NCBI GenBank assembly: GCA_029851415.1
Contig: CM056743.1
Coordinates: 90,680,501-90,744,500 of the forward strand
DNA length: 64,000 bases
Source: Eretmocerus hayati
Lineage: Eukaryota; Arthropoda; Insecta; Hymenoptera; Aphelinidae
Reading direction: 5' to 3'
Position numbers and translations under genes: made by a program. Within the stretch, counting starts at the first letter, position 1; each line of letters begins with the position of its first letter. The notes beneath the pieces are model-generated. The model was given only the letters and a program-made list of their open reading frames with translations. It was not told the DNA's origin and did not search any database. This document shows positions 45,031 to 56,617 of the stretch, piece after piece.

Positions 45031-47480
45031 GATCTCAGATCGCACTGCAGTGGATCTAAGTGACGGGACTGAGCTCAAAATATTTTCACTCAATCCCAAA
45101 AAGTACTGAATTTATTGACCAGTTGGCAGTAGTACGACTCACCCCCTAGAAATCGTCATCTTCCGTAGGATCCGCAGAAGTTTCCGACGATTCTAGGCCC
45201 AATACCGATCGCACATCGCACTGCAGTGGATCTAAGTGACGGTACTGGGCCCAAAATATTTCTCTTCTAATTCAAAATGTACTGGGTCGCTTTTAAGGGT
45301 CGCAGTAGTACGATTTCCATCCTAAGATGGATCATTTTCCGTGGGATCCGCACGGATTTTCGACGATCCGGGGCCCAATACTGGTTTTACATCGCATTGC
45401 AGTGGGCCTGGGTGACGGGACTCCGCTCAAAATATTCCTCAACGATTCAAAAATCAACTGGAACCCTCATCCATTTGGCGGGAATAGGATTCACCCCCTA
45501 GAATTCATGATTTTTGATATCATTTGCAGTCATTTCCGATGACCCCGGGCCCAACACCGATCTTAGATTGCGCTGCAGTGACTCTGAACCACGAATTTGG
45601 GCCCAAAATATTCCTTGTCAATCCCGGAATGTACTGAAGTCATCATCGAGTTGGCAGTAGTACGATTCACCCCCTAGAAATCGTCATTTTCTGTAGGATT
45701 CGCAGAAGTTTCCGACGATTCCGGGCCCAATACCGATCGCAGATCGCACTGCAGTGGATCTGAGTGACGGAACTGGGTCCAAAATATTTCTCTTCTAATC
45801 CAAAATGTGTTGGGTCACTTTTAAGAGTCGCAGTAGTACGATTTTCATCCTAAGATGTATCATTTTCCATGGGATCCACACGGATTTCGGACGATCCGGG
45901 GCCCACTACTGGTATGACACCGCACTGCAGTGACTCTGAGCCACGGGACTGGGCTCAAAATATTTCTTATCAATCCCAAAATCAACTGGATTCCTCATTG
46001 AGTTAGCAAAAATAGGATTTACCCCCTAGAATTCATTATTTTGAATACGATTTGTGATTATTCCCGTTGATTCTGAGCCCAATGCCGATCTCAGATCGCA
46101 CTGCAGTAACTCTGAGACATGGGACTGGGCCCGAAATATTGACTGACAAACATGGAATACGATGGGATCGCTCGCGGTTTGGCAGTATTACGATTTCCGT
46201 CCTGAACCCCATCATTTCCCGTGGAATCCGCACGAATTTCCAACGTCTCGGGGCCCAATTCGGATTTTAAATCGCACTGCAGTGATTCTGAGTGACGAGG
46301 CTCGGCTCAAAATGTTCCTAGTCAATTAAAAAATGTATTGGATTCCTGATGAAATTGGCAGTAGTACGATTTACCCCCTAGAAATCGCCTTTTCTGTAGG
46401 ATCCGCAGAAGTATCCCACAATTCTGGGCCCAATACCGATCGCAGATCGCACTGCAGTCATTGCCAGACGCGGGATCGGGCCCAAAATACCCACCGCTGA
46501 ACAGAAAATGTCCTGGATCCATTCTCAAGTTGGCAGGAGTAGGATTTACGCCCTAGATTTCATCTTCTTTTATATGACCCGCGCTGATTTGCGAGTACTC
46601 TGGCCCAAATACTGGTCTCAGATCGCACTGCAGTAGTTTTGAGACACGGAAATGTGCCCAAAAAATTCACTGGCGAATTTGGAACTCGATGAGATCGTTT
46701 CCGAGTTGGCAGTAAGTAGTATGGTTTCCCTCCTGAAACTCGTTATTCTCCGTGGGATCCGCACGGATTTCCGATGGCAGTAGAGCGGTTTCCAACCTAT
46801 GATTTATAATTACGCATGAATTTGCTCGATTCATCTCACGTTTTTTGCTCAGAATCGATCTCAGAGCTCTCAGCAGTAATTCTCAGACTCGGGCTTGAGC
46901 TGGAAATCTCATGAGGGAGAACTGGAATCTACGTCAAGCCTTAACTTGTTGGCAGTAGAGTTCTCCTCCATTTAGAATTCATATTTTTCTCCCAAACGTC
47001 AAATTTTTTTCTAGCCTTCTTGGCCTGATATCGGTCATAAATCATCCTGCAGTAAGTTTGAGTCTCGGGATTGACGTAAAATCATGTTCAGTCATTTTAG
47101 AGTGCACTCCAAGTGTTTTTGAGCTGGCAGTAGCAGAAAATCCGAGCTCAAATCCACTTTGATCAGGCGGTAAGGCATTTTCAACCGTTTTTAGCTCAAA
47201 CCGCATCGCATCAATGTCAACAGCAATTTCTGAATTCGAGGGTTAGCTGAAAATCTCGTAAAATGATCCCAAAATTCATCGCTATTGTTTCTCAGGAGGC
47301 AGCAGAACGTTCACCGACTTAGAATCAACAATTTTGGTCAAATATACAGTGTCTATAACATGTTTCTGGCTGAAAATCGCTCTTAAAATTCATAGCAGTG
47401 ATTTCCAGGTTCGAAGACAGGCCCAAAAGTCAACTATAGGGTCCTAGAATGTACTCCAAGTATATTCAGGTTGGCAGTAG
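45031..47480 (-). repeat. Right array of ~176-bp monomers, part 2
   Basis: About 14 inverted monomers. Near 46777 the array jumps from homogenised inner-type to outer-type monomers: 46777-47717 pairs with 35318-36238, so the counterparts of 36240-37150 are missing or replaced on this side. Confidence 0.8.
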
Positions 47481-47717
47481 AACGAGGGACTCGTCACGTG
47501 CATGTTTTGTTTTACGAAGATATCGTCGTTTTTTTTGGGGGGGGGGGGCGTTTATCGCCCCTTCCATCCCCCCCTTGAGTTCAGGGCAAAAAAGGGTGGG
47601 CGCATCGTGTAGCTGGGAAAATTTCCAAAAGAATGCCGTTTGATTCATCCCGATATCTGATGAAGCCGATTGAAGCGGATTTACTAGCAAAGTTGAGTTT
47701 TTGAAAAGATAGTGCGT

Positions 47718-48538
47718 CGGTCTCTGGGTGAAAATCCACTGCGCAGACGACACACATATATATACCATATAGATATACTGGCGCATGAAAAGTACTATAT
47801 AGCTATAATACTACAGGCCGCGAATAGATAGAGGTATACTAGGCCATGTTGCGAATATCGGATGCAGTGAAAGGTCGAAAGTGGAGGCAATGCGAGCTGC
47901 CCAGCGCCCCCACGCCGGACGATGCTTGCTATAGGTGCAAGTGAGATAAAAGACGGTACGAGTGGAGGCCAAAAGCAGTGTCGTATATATATTTTCGTGC
48001 TGTTTGGCCGTGTAATTCCGTGAATTCCGTGCGCATACTGGCCGCAATGTGCCCTTATGTACTTCAAATTTTGCCGCGCAGCCCCGATAGAGGGTGCTGC
48101 CAGTTTTTCGGACATAATTCATGGGCCAATCAGAATGCGTCTTCTTTATTGAGGAAGACGGAACTTCATTTTGAAGATTAAGTCGGCCATTAGGCCACTT
48201 GTTGTATAGCCTTTGCCTAGAGTGCACGCGCTTTTTGCCCTTCGCTTCTTCAGCGGCCATATCTCTGCCGCGTGCCCCCAGGAGCCCAAGAGGACTGCAC
48301 ACGAGACTCCAAGAGTCTCAAAGTTGTAATACGACGTGAAGAGTCTTTGAATAACAGTGGAAATATCTCAGAGTTATGGAAAATAACGGTGAGTCTTTCA
48401 ATTGCTCATTCTAATATAGTGAACTGTGACTAGACCATTAGTGAAGTGCCTTATACATTGTATTTTCAGGATATCGTGGAGTGAGTTTTCTTGTTTTACA
48501 GGGAATTTTGAAAGACTTTTCAATAAGTGAGAGACAAT
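47718..48538. other. possible host promoter and first exon(s), plus strand
   Basis: Moderate GC sequence unlike the flanking elements. It has a CCAAT box context (GGCCAATCAGAATGCG near 48122) and, downstream at 48377, ATGGAAAATAACG followed at once by a strong donor GTGAGT, then TTTTCAG near 48466. This could be a short coding first exon (4 codons). The minus strand is open for 163 codons (48302-47811) without recognised content. No downstream exon could be identified; a nearby pogo element and H arm follow. Weak. Confidence 0.25.
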
Positions 48539-48540
48539 TA

Positions 48541-49181
48541 CCGTATTTACCCGTGTAAAAGACGCACCAAAAAATCAGTTTTGAGCACTCCAAAACAGGG
48601 GTGCGTCTTATCTATGGGTGCGTCTTATCTATAGGTGCTTAATATTTTCTGTGCGGAAAATTTGTTGGCAGCACTCGTGTATAAGACGCACCAGAAATGT
48701 ATAGAATACCACCATACTCAGCTGCGTATTCTTGAAATTGTTCACAATCGTAAACACGTGTGAATGTACGCGCAGTTGTGTGACTTTGTGTACGTATTTC
48801 AATTACATCGAAAACTAAGTGATCGTCATAACAGCATTGCCACATCGCGAATGAATATGATATTTCATCAACATTCGATAACATCAGTACACTGTCGAAT
48901 CTCAGTAGCCCAACAGCTGAGCGAGATTACAAATATGGAGCTCAAAAAGAGAAATTCATATACAAGTGCTTTCAAACCAAAGGTTGTGCGACAAGCTGAA
49001 GCTGTTGGAAATCGAGAGAGTCGACAATAAATGCATTGTGATATATCGAATGAATCTCTGTTGTCCTTCATTCGCCCGGTTTCATCTGAAATTTTTCACT
49101 CCGGTCCCTAGTAAACCGGGGTGCGTCTTATCCATGGGTGCGTCTTATCTATAGGTGCGTCTTTTACACGGGTAAATACGG
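48541..49181 (+). mobile_element. pogo-type element with BrkDBD-like remnant (641 bp)
   Basis: CCGTATTTACCCGTGTAAAA at 48541 has its inverse ending at 49181 with TA on both sides (48539-48540; 49182-49183). GGTGCGTCTTATC(T/C)ATGGGTGCGTC repeats occur inside both ends. Internally it keeps a short transposase start (48935-49030). Non-autonomous. Confidence 0.85.
48935..49030 (+). pseudogene. pogo/BrkDBD transposase N-terminal remnant (31 codons)
   Basis: MELKKRNSYTSAFKPKVVRQ followed by AEAVGNRESRQ and a stop. This matches the first helix of the Brinker-like DNA-binding domain at the start of many pogo-type transposases (KR.SY...FK..VV..AE..GNR.A). The rest of the domain and the DDE core are deleted. 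Confidence 0.75.
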
Positions 49182-49183
49182 TA

Positions 49184-49507
49184 CTAATGATTGAATTGTT
49201 CTGAATCTTGTCCGTTCATTGTCGCGAACATAATAATAATATGTCAAATTCCATGTATCGTCCGCATAGAAGCAGCGTTTCAGAATAGAGGCCGATTATT
49301 CATTGTAAATCTGGATTCGATCATTTCGAGGGTGTGTGCGTTCCCTACCCCTCTTCCGATTTTCAGGTAAAATCACGGTAAGTGATGCAGTGAAGCCGAG
49401 TTGCTGCTGAATTCCAGAATTGCGCCGTCCATTGCGCGAGACCCACGTCCTAGGCTAAGAGTCCTTAATAATGAATGAGTTGTGATCGGTAAATCAAAAT
49501 ACCACGT
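49184..49507. other. no recognisable feature
   Basis: Between the pogo remnant and the right H arm; nothing recognised. Confidence 0.3.
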
Positions 49508-50296
49508 CACGAGCATCAGAGCGATTTGAACGGATTTGGGCGTTTTCTGGGGAAATGTAGTTTCATAGCCAGAATCGGTATCTCGCGAGTTATAAGGACC
49601 CTTGATCCTTGAGGCCGAAGTGGACCTCGTTTCTGGTTTCTACCGGTGGAAATACATAAGAAAACGTTGTTCACATGGCGACTCAGGCAAAGGAAATAGT
49701 TTAACCTCTATCGCATCACTTTCGAAAGGACCATCAAAATGTCATGTATTTCTTAATTTTCTAAAGATCTCTCAAACTTTCGCTCCATCACAAGATCTCA
49801 TTCCTTGGCATTTTGGAGTCGACTCCCCTCATTCAAACGCGAAATGAGGCGAACTGTGGAAACTCAAGCGTAACAATCTGGCCAGAGTTCCATTTTCGGA
49901 TGGCTACATAACCCATAGCTTCCTTATGATCGAGGATACAAAACGTAAGAAAAAGGTCGGAAAACCATCTTCCGTAGATTTACAACAACTTTGGTCCACG
50001 TTACTCAAATAGGACGTACTTTAGCTCATTTTATTGGTTTTGGACCAAGTTTCAAAATGAACTAAAGCACGTAGCAAAATGTGGAGATGCACCGAAGTTT
50101 CATGCGGAACAGTTGCAAACAAGGTTCGAAAAACACGTCTTTCTCCATTTTTCTCAATCTTTGTGGCTCTTGCTCCACCTGAAAAACTCATTTTCAAGCA
50201 TGCAGCGGAAAGATTTCGGTATTCTCTCATTAAAAGACAGTGAAATCTTACTAGCGCGAAGCGATTCCCGAGAAAAATGGATTTTCGGCCCACCCT
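49508..50296. mobile_element. Element H, right arm with terminus
   Basis: 49508-50035 is the inverse of 33414-33932. It continues to the terminus CGGCCCACCCTAG at 50296, which read inward is CTAGGGTGGGCCGAAAAT, the same end as elements B and C. Whether the two arms belong to one huge foldback or to two copies is not settled. Confidence 0.7.
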
Positions 50297-50540
50297 AGTG
50301 TGTGTGTGTGTATAAAATCATCTCGATTTCCACGCATCAGAGGCAGCTCAATACACCCTTACTGCGTCGTAGAGACGTCTAACTTCATGTGGTACCGGCT
50401 TTGTATGGTGGAAATGATGTGTGTGAGTGTGTGTGTATGAATTCATCTTAATTTCCACGCAGAGGCAGCCCAATACACCCTTACTGCGTCATACATACGA
50501 CTAACTTGATGCGGTCCGACTTTATGGGGTGGGAATGAAG
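50297..50540. repeat. Tandem duplication of ~125 bp with GT runs
   Basis: AATTTCCACGC...AGGCAGC(T/C)CAATACACCC followed by TTACTGCGTC occurs at about 50330 and again at 50450, each preceded by a GTGTGTGTGTAT run. Confidence 0.75.
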
Positions 50541-50936
50541 GTGATTTTTGTGTGATGATTCGGTTATGATGAGTAGATTCGTTTTCATGAGCTCATGAGA
50601 CTGTTATGAGAAGAGCAGTGGTGACATGATAGAATGAATTCATAATTTATCCGAGAATTTTGAATCTGACATTTTTATGGTTGGCTTTATCCTTCAAAGA
50701 CATTTATCAGGCCATGGGAAGTTTTTCGTAGAATACATGGTCTATAAACTCTTTGAATGATTCTACGTTTTGTTAGGGGTTCTGAGCAGTGTATAATAGA
50801 CTAGTTCATTCGGGATGCATGTGATGCTTTCAATGATTTTTTGGATTAGGGAATAAAGTTGAAAATCACGAGAAGTGCAGTTGATGATATATTTTAGACT
50901 TCAGAATATTTTCAGGAGAGATCTTTTGTACGTTCG
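50541..50936. other. no recognisable feature
   Basis: AT-rich sequence without repeat or coding signal. Confidence 0.3.
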
Positions 50937-51200
50937 TCTGTAGCCCTCACATTTCAGGGCTGAAATAACTTACTATTCGAACGAACTTCCTCAAACAGTG
51001 AGCCATTGAGGGCGTGTATAGAAAGTTGAGAATAGCATTGGTAATGATAGGTGAGAATTTGGATAGGAATCTGTTGAGTCAGCTAATGAGGATATCAAAG
51101 ATTGAACTTTCTCTCGACCTCTTTTGGCGCGATCATCGTGCAACCGCGCACCAGATGTAGCCCAACCCTTAAAATCTTCGTCTTGAATGATTTGATGTTT
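50937..51200. repeat. Direct duplication, copy 1
   Basis: TTCGTCTGTAGCCC...GTGAGCCATT...GCGTGTATAGAAAGTTGAGA...CTCGACCTCTTTTGG matches 51908-52170 in the same orientation, 971 bp away, with about 15% differences. Confidence 0.75.
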
Positions 51201-51398
51201 TTTAATGAAGTGAATGATTTCACATTCGTTCAGTTTTATCGTCAATACAGTCAATTCACTCTCGATTATTCCAATGATTATTCGAAACAACTGTATTCAA
51301 TTCGACTACAACTCAAAATGTTGCAATCTGGACTTTTCGGTACGCGTGGTGAACTTCTGGATAGAGTTTCAAAATGCCACTATGTTGTGTGTGATGTG

Positions 51399-51674
51399 TT
51401 GATGATTTTGTATTGGATTTTTTGCGTCAGTCGCTCTCAGCGGAGTGAGTCACTCTTGAGCCATGGCCTAATCAAGTCACCGCAACTTGATCATCAGTAT
51501 TAATTATGAGTATTCTATTCGTGGTGTACCTATTTCCTGTACAATGGTTTATATGTCGAGTGTGAGTTGTTGATGAATCGGTACTGGATATTTTGCGTCG
51601 GTCGCTCTCAGCGCAGCATGTTACTCTTGAGCCATGGCCTAAGCAAGTCACCGCAACGTCATCATCTATGTCAA
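51399..51674. repeat. Two ~100-bp direct repeats
   Basis: TTTTGCGTC(A/G)GTCGCTCTCAG...CTCTTGAGCCATGGCCTAA.CAAGTCACCGCAAC occurs at 51419-51486 and 51589-51656, 170 bp apart. Confidence 0.75.
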
Positions 51675-51907
51675 GTATGGATGTTTTGTGGGTGCTCAAG
51701 GATTTCTATCTTGCAACATCTTGAAGTATTGGGATATGCAATTCGCGAGGAGAATCAATACTGCACTCTTCGCGTTTTTGAAGAATGGTGTAATAATGAG
51801 TAATGTATCAATGAAAGGATAAACATGATTCTAAATATTTTATATGAGGAGAATTACTAAGTCCTTTGATTCACATAGTTATTTCTTCAAATTATCCGAG
51901 AAATGTC

Positions 51908-52170
51908 AAAGGTGAGTTCGTCTGTAGCCCCAAACTCCAGAGCTGAAATAATTTACGATTCGAACAAACTGCCTAAAACAGTGAGCCATTAAGAGCGTGT
52001 ATAGAAAGTTGAGAATCGCATTTGTTATGATCGATGAAGATTTGGATAGGGATCTGTCAAGTCAACTAATAAGGATATCGAGGATTGAACTCCCTCTCGA
52101 CCTCTTTTGGTGAGATCACCATGCCAACGCGCACCAGTCGCAGCCCAATCCTCGGAACCTTCGTTTGTTC
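51908..52170. repeat. Direct duplication, copy 2
   Basis: Second copy of the 50937-51200 segment. The interval between the copies contains short open frames with no recognised domain. Confidence 0.75.
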
Positions 52171-52757
52171 AAGTCAATAATGATTTTAGAGTTCACAATC
52201 ATCTGAGTGATTTTATGATTGCTCAGTACTATCGTCAGAGTCTTAAAATTTCCAGAAGAACGATGCCATGGAATGATAACTTAATGATGAAGAATTTCAT
52301 CTATGAAACAGTTGGACGGATGATCTTGCTTTGATATTGGAAAATTTTCTAGAAGTTTGGCTTCTATATAAATACTGAAAGAACTACCGATACTTCCGTC
52401 CATCCTTTCTATTATTATTCTACAGGGAATGAGTTGACACGAAGCAAGGAGGCGATTGCCCCAGCTAAAGTATTTTCATTCTTTTCTATGATAGTTTTCA
52501 CAAATTCTACAATTTTTCTCTCAGATTAATCCTATATATGAGTTATCATGATACGAAAAGTCCCTCTTATCATAATCCGAAGAGTCTCTCACATTTTCAT
52601 AGAAGAACGGATAACATCAACAATGAAATCCATGAACAGCATCTCAATCACCTCGAATGTACGACTTTCACTTTGATATCTTTACTTTGGAACTTGGAGG
52701 AATATAAAATCTCAGGATACTAAGTTGTCGGAAATCCGACAATGTTATTCGAAAAGG
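52171..52757. other. no recognisable feature
   Basis: AT-rich; only a perfect 18-bp palindrome TTGTCGGAAATCCGACAA at about 52727-52744 stands out. Confidence 0.3.
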
Positions 52758-55700
52758 AAGGGACTAAGCGGTTAAGCATGGCGAATCGGCCCTTGTCAGG
52801 TATGGCCCCCGGACTAATTTTCCCCAGTTTCTAACACCTACACTACCGGTTCAAAGTTTAAGCTCACCCAAAAAATTTTTTTCGATTTTGTGCGTTGAAC
52901 TACTCAGCTCTATTTGACCGTAGAGGACTCTTCTGGAGCTCACGTTGAAGGTTTTTGCACGTATTTTAAGATGGCATAATTCATTTTTATCCGTACGGAT
53001 CGGGATCTTTCCAATTTGAGCTTGGAAAAGTGTCAATTTCAACGATTTTTGGGAGAATCTTTTGGCTCCTGCCAATTTGAGCCACATGAATGTTTCAATA
53101 TGGGAGTTGTGGGATATGAAAGTACCAGTCTAGAGCTTCAAAATCCGTTTTTGAACGCCCCTCTACGCCACTTCCAGTCCGAGCTATGACACTTTCTCTG
53201 AGGGAAGATTTTTCGGAAAAACTAGCACTCCAATTCGAGAGAGATACACAGACGCATTTTTATGAAGTATAATCATCATTTCTGTCATCTTTTATCAACA
53301 TCTTGATTAAGGAAACGAGGAACCTTTGAAATATGCCCCAAAAAGTGAATTTTCTCGTCATTTTTGAATCCAGGTGCTAGTTTTTGCGAAAAATCTTCCC
53401 TCAGAGAAAGTGTCATAGCTCGGACTGGAAGTGGCGTAGAGGAACGTTCGAAAACGGATTCTGAAGCTCTAGACTGGTACTTTTGTATCCCACAACTCCC
53501 ATATTGAAACATTCATGTGGCTCAAATTGGCAGGAGCCAAAAGATTCTCTGAAAAATCGTTGAAATTGACACTTTTCCAAGCTCAAATTGGAAAGATCCC
53601 GATCCGTAAGGATAAAAATGAATAGTGTCTCCTTGAAATACGTGAAAAAACCTTTAAAATGAGCTCCGGAAAAGTCCTCTACGGTCAAATAGAGCCGAGT
53701 AGTTCAACTCACAAAATTGAAAAAAAAATTCTTGGGTGAGCTTAAACTTTTGACCGGTAGTGTGAGTGAGTGGAAGAAAAGGATCATTAGGTCCCGAGAA
53801 CACCTATAGTCTTTATAACACCCTCAAACGACTCTGAAAAAGGCTGAAAATCGATGTTCCATCAACTGAATCGCATTTTAACGCATCTCGATGAATCTTC
53901 CTGAAAATTTCTCGACATACTTTTGAAGAATTGACAATTTGGAACAAAGTATTTGGGTATCGCCAACTCTTCATTTAGGCCCCAGAAAATCATTTTTGAA
54001 GTAAAGTCTGATTCAGTATTTAGCATCTCCTGGGCATGCGCGTCAATCTACGCTCTTGAAACTATTCCCAATCGGTAGCCAGTGTAATTTCCTTTAAAAT
54101 GACTACTTGACAAAGTCAAATTGATGCATTAGAATCCGATTTATATCAATTTTTAGCGGGAAGGAAATTCAAGGTACCAAATCCGTGAGGCGACGGTAAG
54201 CGTGGCGAGCCCAGAGATGATTGGATGCTCATATTTCCGCTTTCGCTCCATGAGATTGACTTCGGCAGGGAGTCATTTTGAAGGAAATCACGCGGGCTAT
54301 CGTTTGAAAATAGTCTGAGAACCCAGAAATCACGCGTATGCGCAGGAAATAGCAGTTTGTTGTCTATGTGGCAAGATTTTCACGCTTATTGTGGTGTAAG
54401 ATGACCAAGATTCACGTCCACGTTGTTCTCGATTCCATAATTCCCCAATCTCTGTGATCTCATCATCCACACGACAAGATACTGAATGAACTGACTAGAT
54501 TCTCCTGAAAATTCTAGGGACTTTATAAACACAGGTGGTGACCAAATGAGCAGATCGGCTGACCCTGGGTCACTACCGAGTACCGGCCCGTATATTCCGT
54601 ATAAGACATGAGTGTAGAGAAGGTAGAGCCTTGTTCTGTCACCTTCTTCATATATACCCTTCCCATTACTATAGTCTATAAGCTTTTCTGTATAGATATC
54701 TATATGCATCTGATTGAGCGAGCACAAGTTGGCACCAACTTTAGAAATTCTAAAAAGTGATTTAGATACGAAAAAAACACCTCATTCCGAAAACGCGTTA
54801 CAAAAAAACTCCATATTCCTGATTTTTTTATAATTAATCGATTGCTATGCGCATTGCATTCAACGCCATGTGGCTCCCCTGTAGCTCCTACCCACATGCA
54901 AGTAGACTTAAAAATTTCAATTCTCCTAATAAAAACTCCTCCTCCGCGGTTTTGCGATCTGATGATCTATTTTGCTGCAATCCATACAATAATATATCCC
55001 TCCCAGAGTCCAGATCATCAGCTGTACTACGTTGCGTCATCCGTGTGGTGATCTGGACTTCATCTGTGATGAATTATTATATGAATTGTAAAACACCAAA
55101 TCATCGGATCTCAAAACTCTGAAGGAGTTTTTATTAAGAGAGTTGGAATTTCATACGTCTACTTGCGTGTATGTGTGTAGGTACGAGCTACAGGGAAGCC
55201 ACACAGCGTTGAATGCAAGGCGTACAGTCATCGATTAATTATGGAGAATACAGGAATGAGGAGTTTTTTTGGATCGCATTTTCGGAATAAGGTGTTTTTT
55301 CTGTATCTAAAAGAATTTCTAAAGTTGGCTCCAACTTGTGCTCGCTCAATCAGATGCATATAGATATCTATACAGAATAGCTTATAGACTATAGTAATGG
55401 GAAGGGTATATATGAAGAAGGTGACAGAACAAGGCTCTACCTTCTCCCCACTTATGTCTTATACGGAATATACGGGCCGGTACTCGGTAGTGACCCAGGG
55501 TCAGCCGATCTGTTAATTTGGTCATTACCTGTGTTTATAAAGTCCCTAGAATTTCCAGGAGAATCTATAGTCAATTCATCCAGTATTTCATCGTGTGGAT
55601 GAGGAGATCACAGAGATTGGGGGATCATGGAATCGAGAACAACGTGGACGTGAATCTTGGTCATCTTACACCACAATAAGCGTGAAAATCTTGCCACATA

Positions 55701-56536
55701 GACAATATACTGCTATTTTCTGCGCATGCGCGTGATTTCTGGGTTCTCAGACTATTCTCAAACGATAGCCCGCGTGATTTCCTTCAAAATGACCCCCTGC
55801 CGAAGTCGATTTCATGGAGCAAAAGCGGAAATATGAGCATCCAATCATCACTGGGCTCGTCACGCTTACTGTCGCCTCACGGATTTGGTACCTTGAATTT
55901 TTTTCCCTCTAAAAATTGATGTATCTCGGGTTTTAATGCATCAATTGGACTTCGTCATGTGGTCATTTTGGAGGAAACTACACTGGCTACCGATTGGGAA
56001 TAGTTTCAAGAGCGTAGATTGACTCGCATGCACAGGAGATGCTAAATACTGAATCAGAATTTGCTTCAAAAATGATTTTCGTCAATTTTGACCACTTTTC
56101 ACCACTTGGGGATGTCTGAAAACACCCATATCCGATGTATTCTTTCTGGCAAACACGTTGGAATAAGAATTTTCCGTTTTCTCGGCCAATTTCTATGAAA
56201 AAAAGTTTATTTTTAATTTTCAAGAATTTTTTCTGGGGCCCAAATGAAGAGTTGGTAATACCCAAATACTTTGTTTCAAATTGTCAATGTTTCAAAAATA
56301 TGTCAAGGAATTTCCAGAGAGATTCATCGAGATGCGTTAAAATGCGGTTCAGTTGATGGAACATCGATTTTTAGCCTCTTTCAGAGTCGTTTCAGGGTGT
56401 TATAAAAAATATAGGCGACCTCGGGACCTAATGATCCTTTTTTCCCACTCACTCTGGTGTTAGGAACTGGGGAAAATTAGTCCGGGGGCCATACCTGACA
56501 AGGGCCGATTCGCCATGCTCAACCGCTTAGTCCCTT
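52758..56536. mobile_element. Foldback O: 2.9-kb spacerless palindrome split by element P
   Basis: GGGACTAAGCGGTTAAGCAT at 52760 is inverted at 56515-56536. After the insertion at 52841-53762 pairing resumes (AGGATCATTAGGTCCCGAG at 53780 against 56425; the AGTATTTAGCATCTCCTGGG block near 54012 against 56030) and runs unbroken to a centre near 55025 (TACCCACATGCAAGTAGACTT against its inverse near 55160). Arms are highly similar with scattered changes. No transposase, no credible gene. Confidence 0.85.
52841..53762. mobile_element. Foldback P (922 bp) with Tc1-like terminus, nested in O
   Basis: Starts (TA)CACTACCGGTTCAAAGTTTAAG and ends as the inverse (CTTAAACTTTTGACCGGTAGTG). TACACTACCGGTCAAAAGTT is a Tc1/mariner-type terminus. 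Left flank TA; right flank TG, probably a mutated TA. The arms pair to a centre near 53300, including TCCTGCCAATTTGAGC against its inverse near 53530. Confidence 0.8.
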
Positions 56537-56617
56537 TATGACTCGACAAAGGGAACGTGTGACTCAAATTTTAGAAATATGCTCTTCATTATAATTATCA
56601 AAAGCTTATTTGTACAT

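Larger units (their letters stand above)
35318..47717. mobile_element. Giant foldback element I: inverted arms of ~176-bp tandem monomers
   Basis: The outer 230 bp (from CGCACTATCTTTTCAAAA at 35318) are inverted at 47480-47717. Inside, both arms are tandem arrays. Left: the landmark CTACTGCC recurs at about 35550, 35712, 35884, 36061, 36234, 36596, 36770, 36950, 37122, 37291, 37472, 37670, 37850, 38026, 38202, with weaker copies at 36417, 38378 and 38556; spacing is 162-198, mostly 172-181. Right: GGCAGTAG at about 39689, 45124, 45303, 45655, 45830, 46182, 46358, 46530, 46703, 46777, 46950, 47126, 47298, 47474. Outer monomers are divergent and single-copy-like; inner ones (37470-38300) are nearly identical. 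A spacer lies at 38575-39490. The right array is split by element J. No transposase. The layout resembles Drosophila FB/Galileo elements in design, not evidently in sequence. Confidence 0.85.

Noticed and set aside
47811..48302. 163-codon minus-strand frame (MAAEEAKGKKR...)
   Set aside because: No recognised domain and competing plus-strand signals; not enough for a gene call.
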